Shown: one piece after another, positions 32,083 through 40,869 of the stretch | Position numbering within the stretch: the stretch's first letter is position 1 | Layout: every line of letters starts with the position of its first letter | Assembly (NCBI RefSeq): GCF_000382045.1 | Contig: NZ_KB907460.1 | Span: 144,757 to 208,756 of the forward strand | Source: Variovorax atrisoli 110B | GTDB taxonomy: Bacteria > Pseudomonadota > Gammaproteobacteria > Burkholderiales > Burkholderiaceae_C | Length of the DNA stretch: 64,000 nt | Reading direction: 5' to 3' | Position numbers and translations under genes: made by a program | The notes under the pieces: model-generated | Told to the model about the DNA's origin: nothing | Database searches by the model: none | The model's input: only the letters and a program-made list of their open reading frames with translations

Positions 32083-33720
32083 TTACGCCGGACCGCTTTC
32101 GGCGGCGAGTCGAAGCGCCGGTTCCACGGCCCGCCGCGGACGCCCGCCCTGGCGCGGGTCGCCGACCCGAAAGGCCGAGACCGCATGCGCCAGCTGCTCG
32201 ACCTGGAAGTTCATGCTCTGGGCAGCGGCCGCGCTCTGCTCGACCAGCGCGACGTTCTGCTGCGTGGCCTGGTCCAGCTGCATCACCGCCGCGCTGACCT
32301 GCGCGACACCGGCGCTTTGCTCCGAGCTGGCCGTGCTGATCTCGCCGACGATGTTCGCGACCCGCCTGATGGAATCGACGACCTCCGCCATGGTGGCGCC
32401 CGCGCGGTCGACCAGCGCCGAGCCGGCCTCGACGCGATCGACGCTCGCGCCGATGAGGGCCTTGATCTCCTTCGCGGCATCGGCCGATCGGCCCGCAAGA
32501 CTGCGCACTTCGGAGGCGACGACCGCGAAGCCCCGGCCCTTCTCCCCCGCGCGCGCGGCCTCCACGGCGGCGTTCAGCGCCAGGATGTTAGTCTGGAACG
32601 CGATGCCGTCGATCACGCCGATGATGTCGGCGATCCTCCTGCTGCTGTCGTTGATGCTCTTCATCGTCTCCACCACCTGGACGACGACCTCGCCGCCGCG
32701 CATCGCCACGCTGCTCGCGCTGTCGGCGAGCCTGTTCGCCTCGGTGGCGCTGGCGGCGTTGCGCCGGACCGCGGCGTTGAGCTTCTCCATGGATGCGGCG
32801 GTCTCCTGCAGTGAAGACGCTTCGGACTCCGTCCGGCGGGACAGGTCGTCGTTGCCCTGGGCGATCTCGGAGCTCGCGACGGCGATGTTGTCGGCGCAGG
32901 AGCGGACCTGGCCGATGAGCTTCGTCAGCTGCCGCTGCATGGCGACCATGGATGCCAGCACGCTGCCCCGCGGCGCCTCGTGTGCGCCGTCGATTTCGCT
33001 CAGGTCGCCATCGGCGACCTTGTGGGCGGCCACGCTGAGCCTGGCCGGCTCGCCGCCGAGCGCGGAGAAAAGACGGCGCGAAATGAAGACGCCGAGCGCC
33101 ACCGCGGCAATCACTGCGAAGGAGCTCAGGGCGAGCAGCAACTTCAGCTGCCGCGAATAAGCCTCCGCGGAAGCCTCGACACTCTTGTGCGAAATTTCCG
33201 AGTTGTAGTCGGCGTATTCGACCGAGGCGAGCAGGAGCTGCAGGAGCAACGGTCTGCACGCCGTGTTCATTCTTTCGATCGCCTCCTCGCGTTTTCCTGC
33301 GGCGGCGAGTTCGACGATCGAAAGGGCGACCGGAAGGTATTCTTTTTCTATCCTTTCCATCTTGTCGAAGATGGCCCGTTCACGGTCGGTGACGTCTTTG
33401 TCCGCGCCAAGCGCCTTCTTGAGCTCTTTCAAGGTGGATTGCAGTTTCTCGTTGCTGTCGACCGCCATCGCCTTGGCCCGGTCACGATCCGCGCCCGTGT
33501 GCACGAGCACCATCTCCCGCACGCCGATGGCCCGCCGGCTCGCTGCGATGCCGATCTCGGCGGTCAGCGCCTTTCGGTGCGCGATGCCGGTGACGTAGCT
33601 GGAGAACCGAAGATCGGCGGCATTCAGCGAACGCAGGGCCAGCAGGCTCACGAGCAGCACCAGCAGCGCGAGGATCGTGAAAGTCCCGGCGAGCAGTTTC
33701 CGGGTCGAAAGAGTTTTCAT
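32083..33720 (-). CDS. Methyl-accepting chemotaxis protein
   Basis: The 545-residue protein has TM1 at about 10-30, a periplasmic four-helix-bundle sensor (about 35-190), TM2 at about 195-215, a HAMP region to about 270, and a cytoplasmic signalling domain. The conserved hairpin reads IAFQTNILALNAAVEAARAG followed by RGFAVVASEVRSLAGRSA, close to the Tsr/Tar-class consensus. The tail lacks an NWETF-type pentapeptide, so adaptation enzymes may be recruited elsewhere. It lies between the GMC gene and an IclR gene, so it may direct movement toward the same substrate, though this is only positional. Confidence 0.93.
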   Translation of the reverse strand: MKTLSTRKLLAGTFTILALLVLLVSLLALRSLNAADLRFSSYVTGIAHRKALTAEIGIAASRRAIGVREMVLVHTGADRDRAKAMAVDSNEKLQSTLKELKKALGADKDVTDRERAIFDKMERIEKEYLPVALSIVELAAAGKREEAIERMNTACRPLLLQLLLASVEYADYNSEISHKSVEASAEAYSRQLKLLLALSSFAVIAAVALGVFISRRLFSALGGEPARLSVAAHKVADGDLSEIDGAHEAPRGSVLASMVAMQRQLTKLIGQVRSCADNIAVASSEIAQGNDDLSRRTESEASSLQETAASMEKLNAAVRRNAASATEANRLADSASSVAMRGGEVVVQVVETMKSINDSSRRIADIIGVIDGIAFQTNILALNAAVEAARAGEKGRGFAVVASEVRSLAGRSADAAKEIKALIGASVDRVEAGSALVDRAGATMAEVVDSIRRVANIVGEISTASSEQSAGVAQVSAAVMQLDQATQQNVALVEQSAAAAQSMNFQVEQLAHAVSAFRVGDPRQGGRPRRAVEPALRLAAESGPA

Positions 33721-33854
33721 GGGTCCGGTATCAGGTTCAGGAAAAACAGGATCGGAATAAGCGAAAGCGCCGTTTGAATTTCCGCGCTTTGCGATGGCAC
33801 CAATTCCGTGCTTTTCTTTTTCGGTCGGGAATGGCGGTTCTTGAGGCCGCCAGC

Positions 33855-33900
33855 CAATATTTTTTGATTACAAATTCTTCGGATTTGTTTGCAAATATTG
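33855..33900. promoter_or_regulatory. AT-rich nested dyad between mcp and iclR
   Basis: An outer inverted repeat caatattt/aaatattg (33855-33862 and 33893-33900) encloses an inner acaaat-N7-atttgt dyad (33870-33888). The surrounding 33721-34068 stretch is the most AT-rich in the neighbourhood and holds no credible gene. It lies between the divergent mcp and iclR genes and is a good candidate operator for the adjacent IclR protein or a cruciform-forming site. Confidence 0.5.
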
Positions 33901-34068
33901 CTCACGACCCCTTTTGGGTAATTCCGCAGCAAGGTCGCATTGCATGGCAGGCAGGCGGAAACGAGGCCGCAGGAATGCGGGGGCCTGTCGGTGGAACAAT
34001 CTCTTCGGCCGGGCCTGCTCCAAGGCCAGCCATTTCCGCACCGACTTTCCTTCGCAAGGTTCATCCGC

Positions 34069-34890
34069 ATGCCACGTTCCGCGCGCGCATCCGCCGCAGT
34101 GATTCCCACCGCAGCCCTCATTCAGGACGAAGCGGAGTCCGCCGGCCTCTCCGGTTCCTCCGCCGAGCGCAGCCTGCGCCTGCTGGCGCTGCTCGCCAGT
34201 GAAGGCCGGGCCCTCACGCTGGCCGACCTGGCCGCGCAGCTCGGCCTGCCCAAGGGCACGGCACACCGCATCTGCACCCAGCTGCTGGCCACCGGCTTCC
34301 TGGCCCGCGACGTCGACGAGCGCTCCTTCACCGTCGGCCCCGCGCTGCGGCGGCTGGCCTTCGACACGCTGAACCACGGCGTGGTGCGGGGGCTGCGGCA
34401 CGAGGTGCTGTCGGCGCTGGTGCGCCAGGTCGGCGAGACCTGCAACCTCACCACCCTCGACGGTGCGCAGGTGCTCTACCTCGACCGCGTCGAGGCGCAA
34501 TGGCCGCTGCGCCTGACGCTCGACGTGGGCTCGCACGTGCCGCTGCACTGCACGGCCAGCGGCAAGCTGTTCCTGGCGCAGATGCCGGCCAAGGAGCGCG
34601 ATGCGTTCATCGACGGGCTGCCGCTGGAGCGCATGACGCCCAACACCATCACCAAGGCCGCGGCGCTGCGCGCCGAATGCGAGGCGATCGCGACACAGGG
34701 CTACTCCTGCGACCGCGAGGAATTCATCGCCGGCCTCGTGGCCGTGGCCGTGCCGGTGCGCGATACGGCCGGCGCGGTGCGCGCCGCGCTGGCCGTGCAT
34801 GCGCCCACGGCACGCATGTCGATGGACGACGCGCTCGGGCGCATCGATGCGCTGAAGGCGGCGGCGCAGAGGATGGCCGGGCTGCTCTGA
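34069..34890 (+). CDS. IclR-family regulator (adjacent to isethionate-type module)
   Basis: The 273-residue protein has an IclR winged helix at about residues 25-90 (SAERSLRLLALLASEGRALT, then LAAQLGLPKGTAHRICTQLL) and an effector-binding domain with GETCNLTTLDGAQVLYLDRV, PLHCTASGKLFLA and DREEFIAGLVAVAVPV. ATG 34069 fits the family length; an open frame continues to 33940 but adds a non-conserved tail. It is divergent from the mcp gene. Cupriavidus iseR is also an IclR member next to isethionate genes, so control of the GMC/MHS pair is likely. Confidence 0.88.
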   Translation: MPRSARASAAVIPTAALIQDEAESAGLSGSSAERSLRLLALLASEGRALTLADLAAQLGLPKGTAHRICTQLLATGFLARDVDERSFTVGPALRRLAFDTLNHGVVRGLRHEVLSALVRQVGETCNLTTLDGAQVLYLDRVEAQWPLRLTLDVGSHVPLHCTASGKLFLAQMPAKERDAFIDGLPLERMTPNTITKAAALRAECEAIATQGYSCDREEFIAGLVAVAVPVRDTAGAVRAALAVHAPTARMSMDDALGRIDALKAAAQRMAGLL

Positions 34891-34973
34891 CTTCGGCTTC
34901 GTCAGCTTCGAGTGGGCGCGCAGCCGCAGAATCCGCCGCTCGCGACCAGCGCAAGAGGAAGAAAGACGAACGC

Positions 34974-36188
34974 ATGCCCAACGCCGCCAAGACCATCCGA
35001 AGCTTCAACGCCGGGCGCGATCCCGAAAGGCTGGCGATGAAATACGCCAACCTGCGCTCCAGCCCCTTCGTCTTCCTGCGCGGCACCTGCCACCTCTTCT
35101 ACGACCGCCTGCCGGCCGGCGGGCTGTTCTCCAAGGCGCCGGCGGCATGGCTGTGCGGCGATGCGCACCTGGAGAACTTCGGCAGCTACAAGGGCGACAA
35201 CCGGCTCGTCTACTTCGACCTCAACGATTTCGACGAAGCCGCGCTCGCGCCGGTGACATGGGAGCTGGTGCGCTTCCTGTCGAGCATCCTGGTGGCGGGC
35301 GAAGGCCTGTGCAAGAGCACCGCCGACGCGGACGCCCTGTGCAAGACCTTCCTCGACTCCTATGCGGGCGCGCTCGTGCTTGGCAAGGCCCGCTGGATCG
35401 AGCGCGACACCGCCGGCGGGCTCGTCAGGGACCTGCTCGACACCCTGAAGGCGCGCACCCGCCCCGCGTTCCTCGACCGGCGCAGCGACCGCAAGGGCCG
35501 CAGGCGCTCCATCCGCTGCGACGGCAGGCATGCGCTGCAGGCCACCGAGGCGCAGCGCGAACGGGTCACCAGGCTCATCGACAACTTCGCCGCCTCGCAG
35601 CCCAACCCCGGCTTCTTCAGGGTGCTCGACGTGGCCCGCCGCATCGCCGGCACCGGCAGCCTGGGCGTGGAGCGCTACATCGTGCTGATCGAAGGCAAGG
35701 GCTCGCCCGACGCCAATTTCCTGCTCGACCTGAAGCAGGCGCAGCCGTCCTCGCTCGTGCCGCACCTGAAGAAGACCAGGCAGCCCGAATGGCCGTCGGA
35801 AGCGCACCGCGTGGTCGGCCTGCAGCGCCGCATGCAGGCCGTGTCGATGGCCTTCCTGCACCCCATCGTCGGCCGCAAGTCGTCGTACGTGCTGCGCGGC
35901 CTCCAACCCAGCGAAGACCGCGTGATGCTCGACGTGAACCGCACGCGCCTCGCCGACATCCGCGGCGTGATCGCCGAGATGGGCCAGCTCATGGCCTGGG
36001 CGCAACTGCGCAGCTCGGGCCGGCAGGGCTCCGCCATCGCGGATGCGCTGATCGACTTCGGCGCTTCGGCGAAGTCATGGCGCGGGGACTTGCTGGATGC
36101 GGCGCATCAGTGTGCGGCGCAGGTGGTGGAGGACTGGGGGCTCTATTGCGAGGCGTATGACGCGGGGCTGATGGCGCCGGCGGCCTGA
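34974..36188 (+). CDS. DUF2252 protein
   Basis: The 404-residue protein matches the DUF2252 family: KYANLRSSPFVFLRGTCHLF near the start, then WLCGDAHLENFGSYKGDN and VYFDLNDFDEAALAPVTWEL. These glycine/aspartate loops resemble the catalytic and metal sites of aminoglycoside-phosphotransferase/kinase-like folds, with HLEN as a likely catalytic-loop equivalent. The function is uncharacterised. ATG 34974 has aagaggaagaaag upstream. It follows iclR by 83 bases, in the same direction. Confidence 0.85.
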   Translation: MPNAAKTIRSFNAGRDPERLAMKYANLRSSPFVFLRGTCHLFYDRLPAGGLFSKAPAAWLCGDAHLENFGSYKGDNRLVYFDLNDFDEAALAPVTWELVRFLSSILVAGEGLCKSTADADALCKTFLDSYAGALVLGKARWIERDTAGGLVRDLLDTLKARTRPAFLDRRSDRKGRRRSIRCDGRHALQATEAQRERVTRLIDNFAASQPNPGFFRVLDVARRIAGTGSLGVERYIVLIEGKGSPDANFLLDLKQAQPSSLVPHLKKTRQPEWPSEAHRVVGLQRRMQAVSMAFLHPIVGRKSSYVLRGLQPSEDRVMLDVNRTRLADIRGVIAEMGQLMAWAQLRSSGRQGSAIADALIDFGASAKSWRGDLLDAAHQCAAQVVEDWGLYCEAYDAGLMAPAA

Positions 36189-36230
36189 CAATGCTGGGGA
36201 ATTCAACGAGCCCACATACCGGATCACATC

Positions 36231-36998
36231 ATGGCAAACGGCTTAAGCGCCACAGAAAAGAACTATCGGATTCGAAGTGAAGCTGATGGGGACGGCACCG
36301 TGTTGTGCTTCGATTCGGTGGAAGGATTGCCACACAAAATCATCGGTGATGAAGACGACAGCATGGATGATGTACTGATCGTTCTCGAGGGCCTGGAGGC
36401 GCCGAAGAGCCAGCCGACGTTGAAGGAGGGGACGGTTTACACGATCTCCAAGGTCATAGGAGATGTGGAGGTCTATGTGGCGGGAATCTACTGCGTGGAG
36501 TTCCTCCTCGACAAGGATTCGCGCCAGCACTATGTAGCGTCGGTAGGGCGGTCCTATGTGCCGGTGGTCCAGATTCTCGATGCATGGACGGAATGCGTTC
36601 CTGTGAGTTGGCGAGCGCTCAATCCTTCTTACGGAACTTCCTGGATCGACGCCTGCAGGGCCTTGTCCTCTCCTCGCGATTGGCGGCAGACGCTCGCTAC
36701 AGACAATGTTGTGCTCGATGTACGAGGCTTGCGAACGCGTGACGAGTTCTATTGCTATATCGGGGAAGCGATTTTTGGCTATCGAGGTTATGCAGGCAGC
36801 TGCCTCGACGCATTCGACGAGGTACTGAAGTCCAACAATCCGGAGCGCATTTCTTTTCTGATTTCCGACGAGGCCGAGTTCGATGCGGTTCTGGAAAAGC
36901 TCACGGAACGTGCGGACTATGCCCACTTGTTCAAACAAATCCTCATAGAGGCCGGGGCGTCCTTGAGGGTCGAGTCACGGTCTATCCAATCCAGCTGA
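36231..36998 (+). CDS. Barstar-domain protein with unknown N-terminal domain
   Basis: The 255-residue protein is composed of an unrecognised N-terminal domain (about residues 1-155) and a C-terminal barstar-like domain (about 160-250): VVLDVRGLRTRDEFYCYI, a tyrosine/glycine loop with CLDAFDEVLKS and ERISFLISDEAEF, then a final helix and strand. Barstar inhibits barnase-type RNases and homologues serve as immunity proteins. The gene has noticeably lower GC and rarer codons than its neighbours, suggesting recent acquisition. No barnase-like, WXG, Rhs or T6SS gene lies nearby, so it looks like an orphan immunity gene. The 3' end overlaps the convergent TauE gene by 17 bases. Confidence 0.75.
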   Translation: MANGLSATEKNYRIRSEADGDGTVLCFDSVEGLPHKIIGDEDDSMDDVLIVLEGLEAPKSQPTLKEGTVYTISKVIGDVEVYVAGIYCVEFLLDKDSRQHYVASVGRSYVPVVQILDAWTECVPVSWRALNPSYGTSWIDACRALSSPRDWRQTLATDNVVLDVRGLRTRDEFYCYIGEAIFGYRGYAGSCLDAFDEVLKSNNPERISFLISDEAEFDAVLEKLTERADYAHLFKQILIEAGASLRVESRSIQSS

Positions 36999-37779
36999 CC
37001 ACCGACCGCGCCACGCTCATCGCCGCCAGCCCGATCAGCAGATTCAACACCAGCCGCCGGAACTGCTCCGGCGACACGCCCTTGAACGAGCGCTGCCCCC
37101 ACCAGATGCCGGCGAGCATCGCAGGCGCCAGCCACAGCGCCCACTTGAGCGTGTCCGGCCCCAGCAGGTTGCCCGAGGCATGCGCCGACGAGGGCATCAG
37201 TGCCGCGCTGATCAGCGACACCACGTCGCTGAAGAGCAGCAGTGCGATCAGCGTGGCGCGCAGCGCGGCGGGGGCCATCTTCGCTGTGCTCAGCAGCACC
37301 GCGACCGCGATGCCGCCGATGGCCGCGACGCCGTTGATGAAGCCCGAGGCCAGGCCGGCCGCGAGGCGCAGGCCGTGCGTGGGCTCCAGCGCGACGTGTG
37401 CGCCGCCGCGCAGCAGCAATGCGGCGGCCATCAGCAGCACGCCGATCAGGAGGCGCAGCGGCGTCTCCGGCAGCCATGCGAGCAGCGCCACGCCGATGGG
37501 AATGCAGATCAGGTTGCCGAGCATCAGCCAGCCGAGCCATGGCAGGTCGACGTCGCGCGCGATGCCGCGCAGCTGGCTCAGGCTGGCGAGGATCTCCAGC
37601 ATGAAGATGGCGGGCACCACGAGCGCGGGCGAGATCACCAGCGACATGCCCGCGACGGTGATGGCGGAGAAGCCGAAGCCCGCGAAGCCGCGCACGATGC
37701 CGGCCGCGAACACCACGCAGAGGCTGTAGGCGAGCGTTGCCGGCGCCAGCGGCGGCACCAGCAGGTCGGCGGCCGTCAT
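36982..37779 (-). CDS. tauE: TauE/SafE-family sulfite/sulfonate exporter
   Basis: The 265-residue protein has about eight membrane segments in two repeats, with the TauE/SafE motif GIVRGFAGFGFSAIT near the start and a second ASGFINGVAAIGGIAVAV in the middle. Members export sulfite or sulfoacetate and have been found beside Xsc pathways. ATG overlaps the stop of the acyl-CoA ligase gene (ATGA), so it is the last gene of the sulfoacetate-type operon. Here it would expel the sulfite made by Xsc, or import/export the substrate. Confidence 0.85.
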   Translation of the reverse strand: MTAADLLVPPLAPATLAYSLCVVFAAGIVRGFAGFGFSAITVAGMSLVISPALVVPAIFMLEILASLSQLRGIARDVDLPWLGWLMLGNLICIPIGVALLAWLPETPLRLLIGVLLMAAALLLRGGAHVALEPTHGLRLAAGLASGFINGVAAIGGIAVAVLLSTAKMAPAALRATLIALLLFSDVVSLISAALMPSSAHASGNLLGPDTLKWALWLAPAMLAGIWWGQRSFKGVSPEQFRRLVLNLLIGLAAMSVARSVVSWIG

Positions 37780-39293
37780 GCCTGGAAGAGCGGCAGCAGC
37801 TTCAGGCGCTGCACCTTTCCCGAAGGGCCGCGCGGGAGGTCCTGCACGAAGCGGTAGTAGCCCGGGGCCTTGTAGCGGCCGAGCACGGTGGCGGCGAACT
37901 CGCGCAGCTCTTCCTCGCTGCAGGCGCTGCCTTCGCGCAGCACGATGCACGCGCCGATCTCCTGGCCGTAGTGGCGGTCGGGCACGCCCACCGAGACGGC
38001 CTCGAGCACGGCGGGGTGCTTCAGCAGGGCCTCGTCGATCTCGCGCGGCGCGATGTTCTCGCCGCCCTTGATGATGAGTTCCTTGATGCGGCCGGTGACG
38101 AAGAAGAAGCCGTCCTCGTCGCGATGGCCCAGGTCGCCGGTGCGCAGCCAGCCGTCGGGCGTGAAGCTCGCGCGGGTGGCTTCCTCGTTCTTGTAGTAGC
38201 CCAGCATCACGTTGGGCCCGCGGATGACGAGTTCTCCCGTGGTGCCATCGGGCACGGCCGCAAGCTGCGCATCCACCACGCCGGCCATGCAGCCCGAGGC
38301 ACGGCCCACCGAGCCGAGCTTGCGCGCGGCCGGGTCCATCGGATTGGAGAACGATGGCGCCGCCGTCTCGGTGAGACCCATGGTCTCGACGATGCCGATG
38401 CCGAACATCTGCTCGAACGCGCGCAGGTGCTCCGGTGGCAGCGCGGCCGAGGCCGATCGGCAGAAGCGGATCGACAGCGTCTGCGCAAGCGGCGGCCTGG
38501 GGCCTTCGAGCAGGTACGAGATCATGGTGGGCACCACGTTGATCCAGCTGCATTGCGTCTGCGTAGCCTGCTCCCAGAAGCGGCCGGCCGAGAACTTCGG
38601 CGGCATCGCGAGGCTGCCGCCGTGCGCCAGCGGCGCGAGCATGGTCACGGTGAATGCGTTGATGTGATAGAGCGGCAGCACCGCCAGCACGCGGTCGGAA
38701 GGGCGCAGCTGGTGCTCGATGCTGATGGCATGCGCGTTGGCGGCCAGGTTGCGCTGCGTGAGCATCACGCCCTTGGGATTGCCGGTGGTGCCCGATGTGT
38801 ACATCAGCAGCGCGACGGCGTCGGGCGAGGGCGGCGGCACGTCGTCGGCGGCTTCTTCCTCGCCGGGCAGCGCATCGCCCTCCGGGTCGACCACCATCAG
38901 CTTCACCGGCCGGTCGAAGGCTTCGACGATGCCGCGCACGCGCGACTCCCATTCGGGCGCGACGCAGACCATGCGGCAGTCGGAGTGCGAGAGCACGTAG
39001 TGCATCTGCTCGGGCTGCGAGAGCAGGTTGACCGGGTTCACGCGGAATCCGCCGTGCATCGCTCCCAGGAGCAGCCGCAGCGTCTGCAGGCCATTGGGCA
39101 TGACGACCGAGACGGTGTCGCCCGGCTGCATGCCGAGCCCGCGCAGCACCGCCGAGACGCGGCGGCATCCGCGCGCGAGATCGCCGCAGGTGATATGCCG
39201 TTCCGATTCCGTGGCGCGCGCGTACACCGCGTGCGGCTGCTCTTGTGCCTGCCGCTCGATCAGCGCATGCACGGTGGTCGCGGCCGCCGTCAT
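37776..39293 (-). CDS. AMP-forming CoA ligase, candidate sulfoacetate-CoA ligase (SauT-like)
   Basis: The 505-residue adenylate-forming enzyme has the P-loop LLMYTSGTTGNPKG at about residue 165, the A5-type TMGLTETAAP motif, GWLRTGDLG, and the lysine-containing C-terminal GPSGKVQRLKLLPL. It would activate an acid to an acyl-CoA with ATP. In Cupriavidus, SauT (sulfoacetyl-CoA synthetase) is the partner of SauS, an acylating aldehyde dehydrogenase; the same pair occurs here next to TauE and near Xsc. Activation of sulfoacetate is therefore the best inference. Confidence 0.82.
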   Translation of the reverse strand: MTAAATTVHALIERQAQEQPHAVYARATESERHITCGDLARGCRRVSAVLRGLGMQPGDTVSVVMPNGLQTLRLLLGAMHGGFRVNPVNLLSQPEQMHYVLSHSDCRMVCVAPEWESRVRGIVEAFDRPVKLMVVDPEGDALPGEEEAADDVPPPSPDAVALLMYTSGTTGNPKGVMLTQRNLAANAHAISIEHQLRPSDRVLAVLPLYHINAFTVTMLAPLAHGGSLAMPPKFSAGRFWEQATQTQCSWINVVPTMISYLLEGPRPPLAQTLSIRFCRSASAALPPEHLRAFEQMFGIGIVETMGLTETAAPSFSNPMDPAARKLGSVGRASGCMAGVVDAQLAAVPDGTTGELVIRGPNVMLGYYKNEEATRASFTPDGWLRTGDLGHRDEDGFFFVTGRIKELIIKGGENIAPREIDEALLKHPAVLEAVSVGVPDRHYGQEIGACIVLREGSACSEEELREFAATVLGRYKAPGYYRFVQDLPRGPSGKVQRLKLLPLFQA

Positions 39294-39295
39294 CT

Positions 39296-40741
39296 TCAGT
39301 TCGCGCCGTGGCTTGCGAAGAAGGCGCCGAAGATGTCTTCCTCGCTCGGCACCACCTCGGGAATCGGGCGCGACACGCGCGTGATGTTCAGGTAGTGGCG
39401 GTAGTTCATGTTGTCGGAGAAGTTGTTCCTGCCCCAGGTGCCGCAGCCCATCGACAGCGAGAAGGGCAGCCCGTTGTCGAAGCTGCCGCCGGTGGCGATG
39501 CAGTGCGCCTGGTCGACGATCACGCGCGACACCGGCAGCGTGAGGCCGAGCGTGAGCGCTCGATCGGGCACGGCGCTGTGCAGTCCCACCGAATGGCCCG
39601 CGCCTTCGTACGAATAGATGCGCGCCACAGCGGCGGCGGCCTCGTCGAAATCGCGCGCCGCGTACACCGCGAGCACAGGGCTGAGCTTCTCTCCGGAGAA
39701 CGGGTGGTCGTGGCCCACACCGTCCTCCGCCACCATGAGGATGCGCGGGTCGGCCTCGGCGATCGCCTGCCACGCGGCCCGGTTGGCGCCATCGACCTCG
39801 GCCGCGCGCTCGGCGATGACGCGCGCAGACTGGCCGATGACTGCGGCAGAGAGCTTGCCCTCGGGCCACATCAGCTTCTGCAGCGTGGCCTTCTGCGCGT
39901 CGGCGAGCATGACGGCGCCGCGGTCCTTCAAGGCGGAGAGCATCTTCGCGCGCACCGCATCGACGACCACGAGGCTGTTCTCCGACGAGCAGCTGGTCGC
40001 GTTGTCGAAGGTCTTGGAGCGAACGATGCGCTCGGCGGCGGCTTCGACATCCGCCGTCTCGTCGACGATGCCTGCCACGTTGCCTGCGCCCACGCCGAAG
40101 GCCGGCGTGCCGCTCGCATAGGCTGCGCGCACGTTGGCCTGCGAGCCGGTGGCCACCACCAGGTCGCACAGCCGCATCAGCTCGGCGGTCGACTGCTTGT
40201 TTACCGGCGCCGGCAGCAGCTGCACCAGGTCGCGCGGCGCGCCGATGCGGTCGAACTGCTGGTGGATGAACTCGATGAGCCGCGCCGCCGTCGACCAGCC
40301 TTTCGGCGACGGTGCGACGATGACCGCGTTGCGCCCCTTGAGCGCATTGATGATCTTGTTGGCCGGCGTGGCGCCCGGGTTGGTCGACGGGGTGATGGCG
40401 CACACCACGCCCACGGGCCGCGCGATCTCGACGATGCCGCGCGCCGGGTCTTCGGCGATCACGCCGACCGAGCGTGCGCCGTGCAGGTCGCGCAGCAGGC
40501 CGAAGGTCTTGCGGTGGTTCTTGCGCACCTTGTCCTCGACGTTGCCCACGCCGGTGTCCTTCACCGCCAGCTCTGCCAGTTCGCGGTTGTGCGCCGGCTC
40601 GATGATGGCCCAGCCCGCCGCGACCACGGCGGTGTCGACCTGCGCCTGCGACCAGGTCTCGTAGATGCGCTGTGCGGCGCGGGCGCGCGCCACCAGCTCG
40701 GCGATGGGGGAGGGCGGAGTGGGATTCATTGAGTTGGCCAT
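39296..40741 (-). CDS. CoA-acylating aldehyde dehydrogenase, candidate sulfoacetaldehyde dehydrogenase (SauS-like)
   Basis: The 481-residue protein resembles the acylating (EutE/AdhE-like) branch of the aldehyde dehydrogenase family. The catalytic cysteine is C251 in SKTFDNATSCSSENS; the NAD(P) site lies around GVVCAITPSTNPG at about residue 111. The enzyme would reduce sulfoacetyl-CoA to sulfoacetaldehyde, the substrate of Xsc, with NAD(P)H. Its stop lies three bases before the ligase ATG. Alternative start at 40729 is possible. Substrate is inferred from neighbours. Confidence 0.85.
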   Translation of the reverse strand: MANSMNPTPPSPIAELVARARAAQRIYETWSQAQVDTAVVAAGWAIIEPAHNRELAELAVKDTGVGNVEDKVRKNHRKTFGLLRDLHGARSVGVIAEDPARGIVEIARPVGVVCAITPSTNPGATPANKIINALKGRNAVIVAPSPKGWSTAARLIEFIHQQFDRIGAPRDLVQLLPAPVNKQSTAELMRLCDLVVATGSQANVRAAYASGTPAFGVGAGNVAGIVDETADVEAAAERIVRSKTFDNATSCSSENSLVVVDAVRAKMLSALKDRGAVMLADAQKATLQKLMWPEGKLSAAVIGQSARVIAERAAEVDGANRAAWQAIAEADPRILMVAEDGVGHDHPFSGEKLSPVLAVYAARDFDEAAAAVARIYSYEGAGHSVGLHSAVPDRALTLGLTLPVSRVIVDQAHCIATGGSFDNGLPFSLSMGCGTWGRNNFSDNMNYRHYLNITRVSRPIPEVVPSEEDIFGAFFASHGAN

Positions 40742-40810
40742 GGTTTCGTCGACTTCGATATCTCTTCATTCGGGGAACATCGCGGAACCGGCTTTGCCGG
40801 GCCGCTGGTG

Positions 40811-40868
40811 TTGCCCCCTGGGTATGGGGTGGCGCAGCTACACGAAGTGCGCGCAGCCTGGGGGCGAA
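40811..40868. repeat. REP-like palindromic element
   Basis: An imperfect inverted repeat has arms ttgccccctggg (40811-40822) and cctgggggcgaa (40857-40868), with a GC-rich interior including two gcgcagc copies. It resembles interspersed palindromes that I associate with Comamonadaceae intergenic regions. It sits at the 3' end of the Bug receptor gene, before sauS. Confidence 0.55.
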
Positions 40869-40869
40869 C

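Noticed and set aside
33717..34121. 134-codon minus-strand frame across the AT-rich mcp/iclR gap
   Set aside because: It overlaps the iclR start and dyad region and lacks a ribosome site or recognisable domain.
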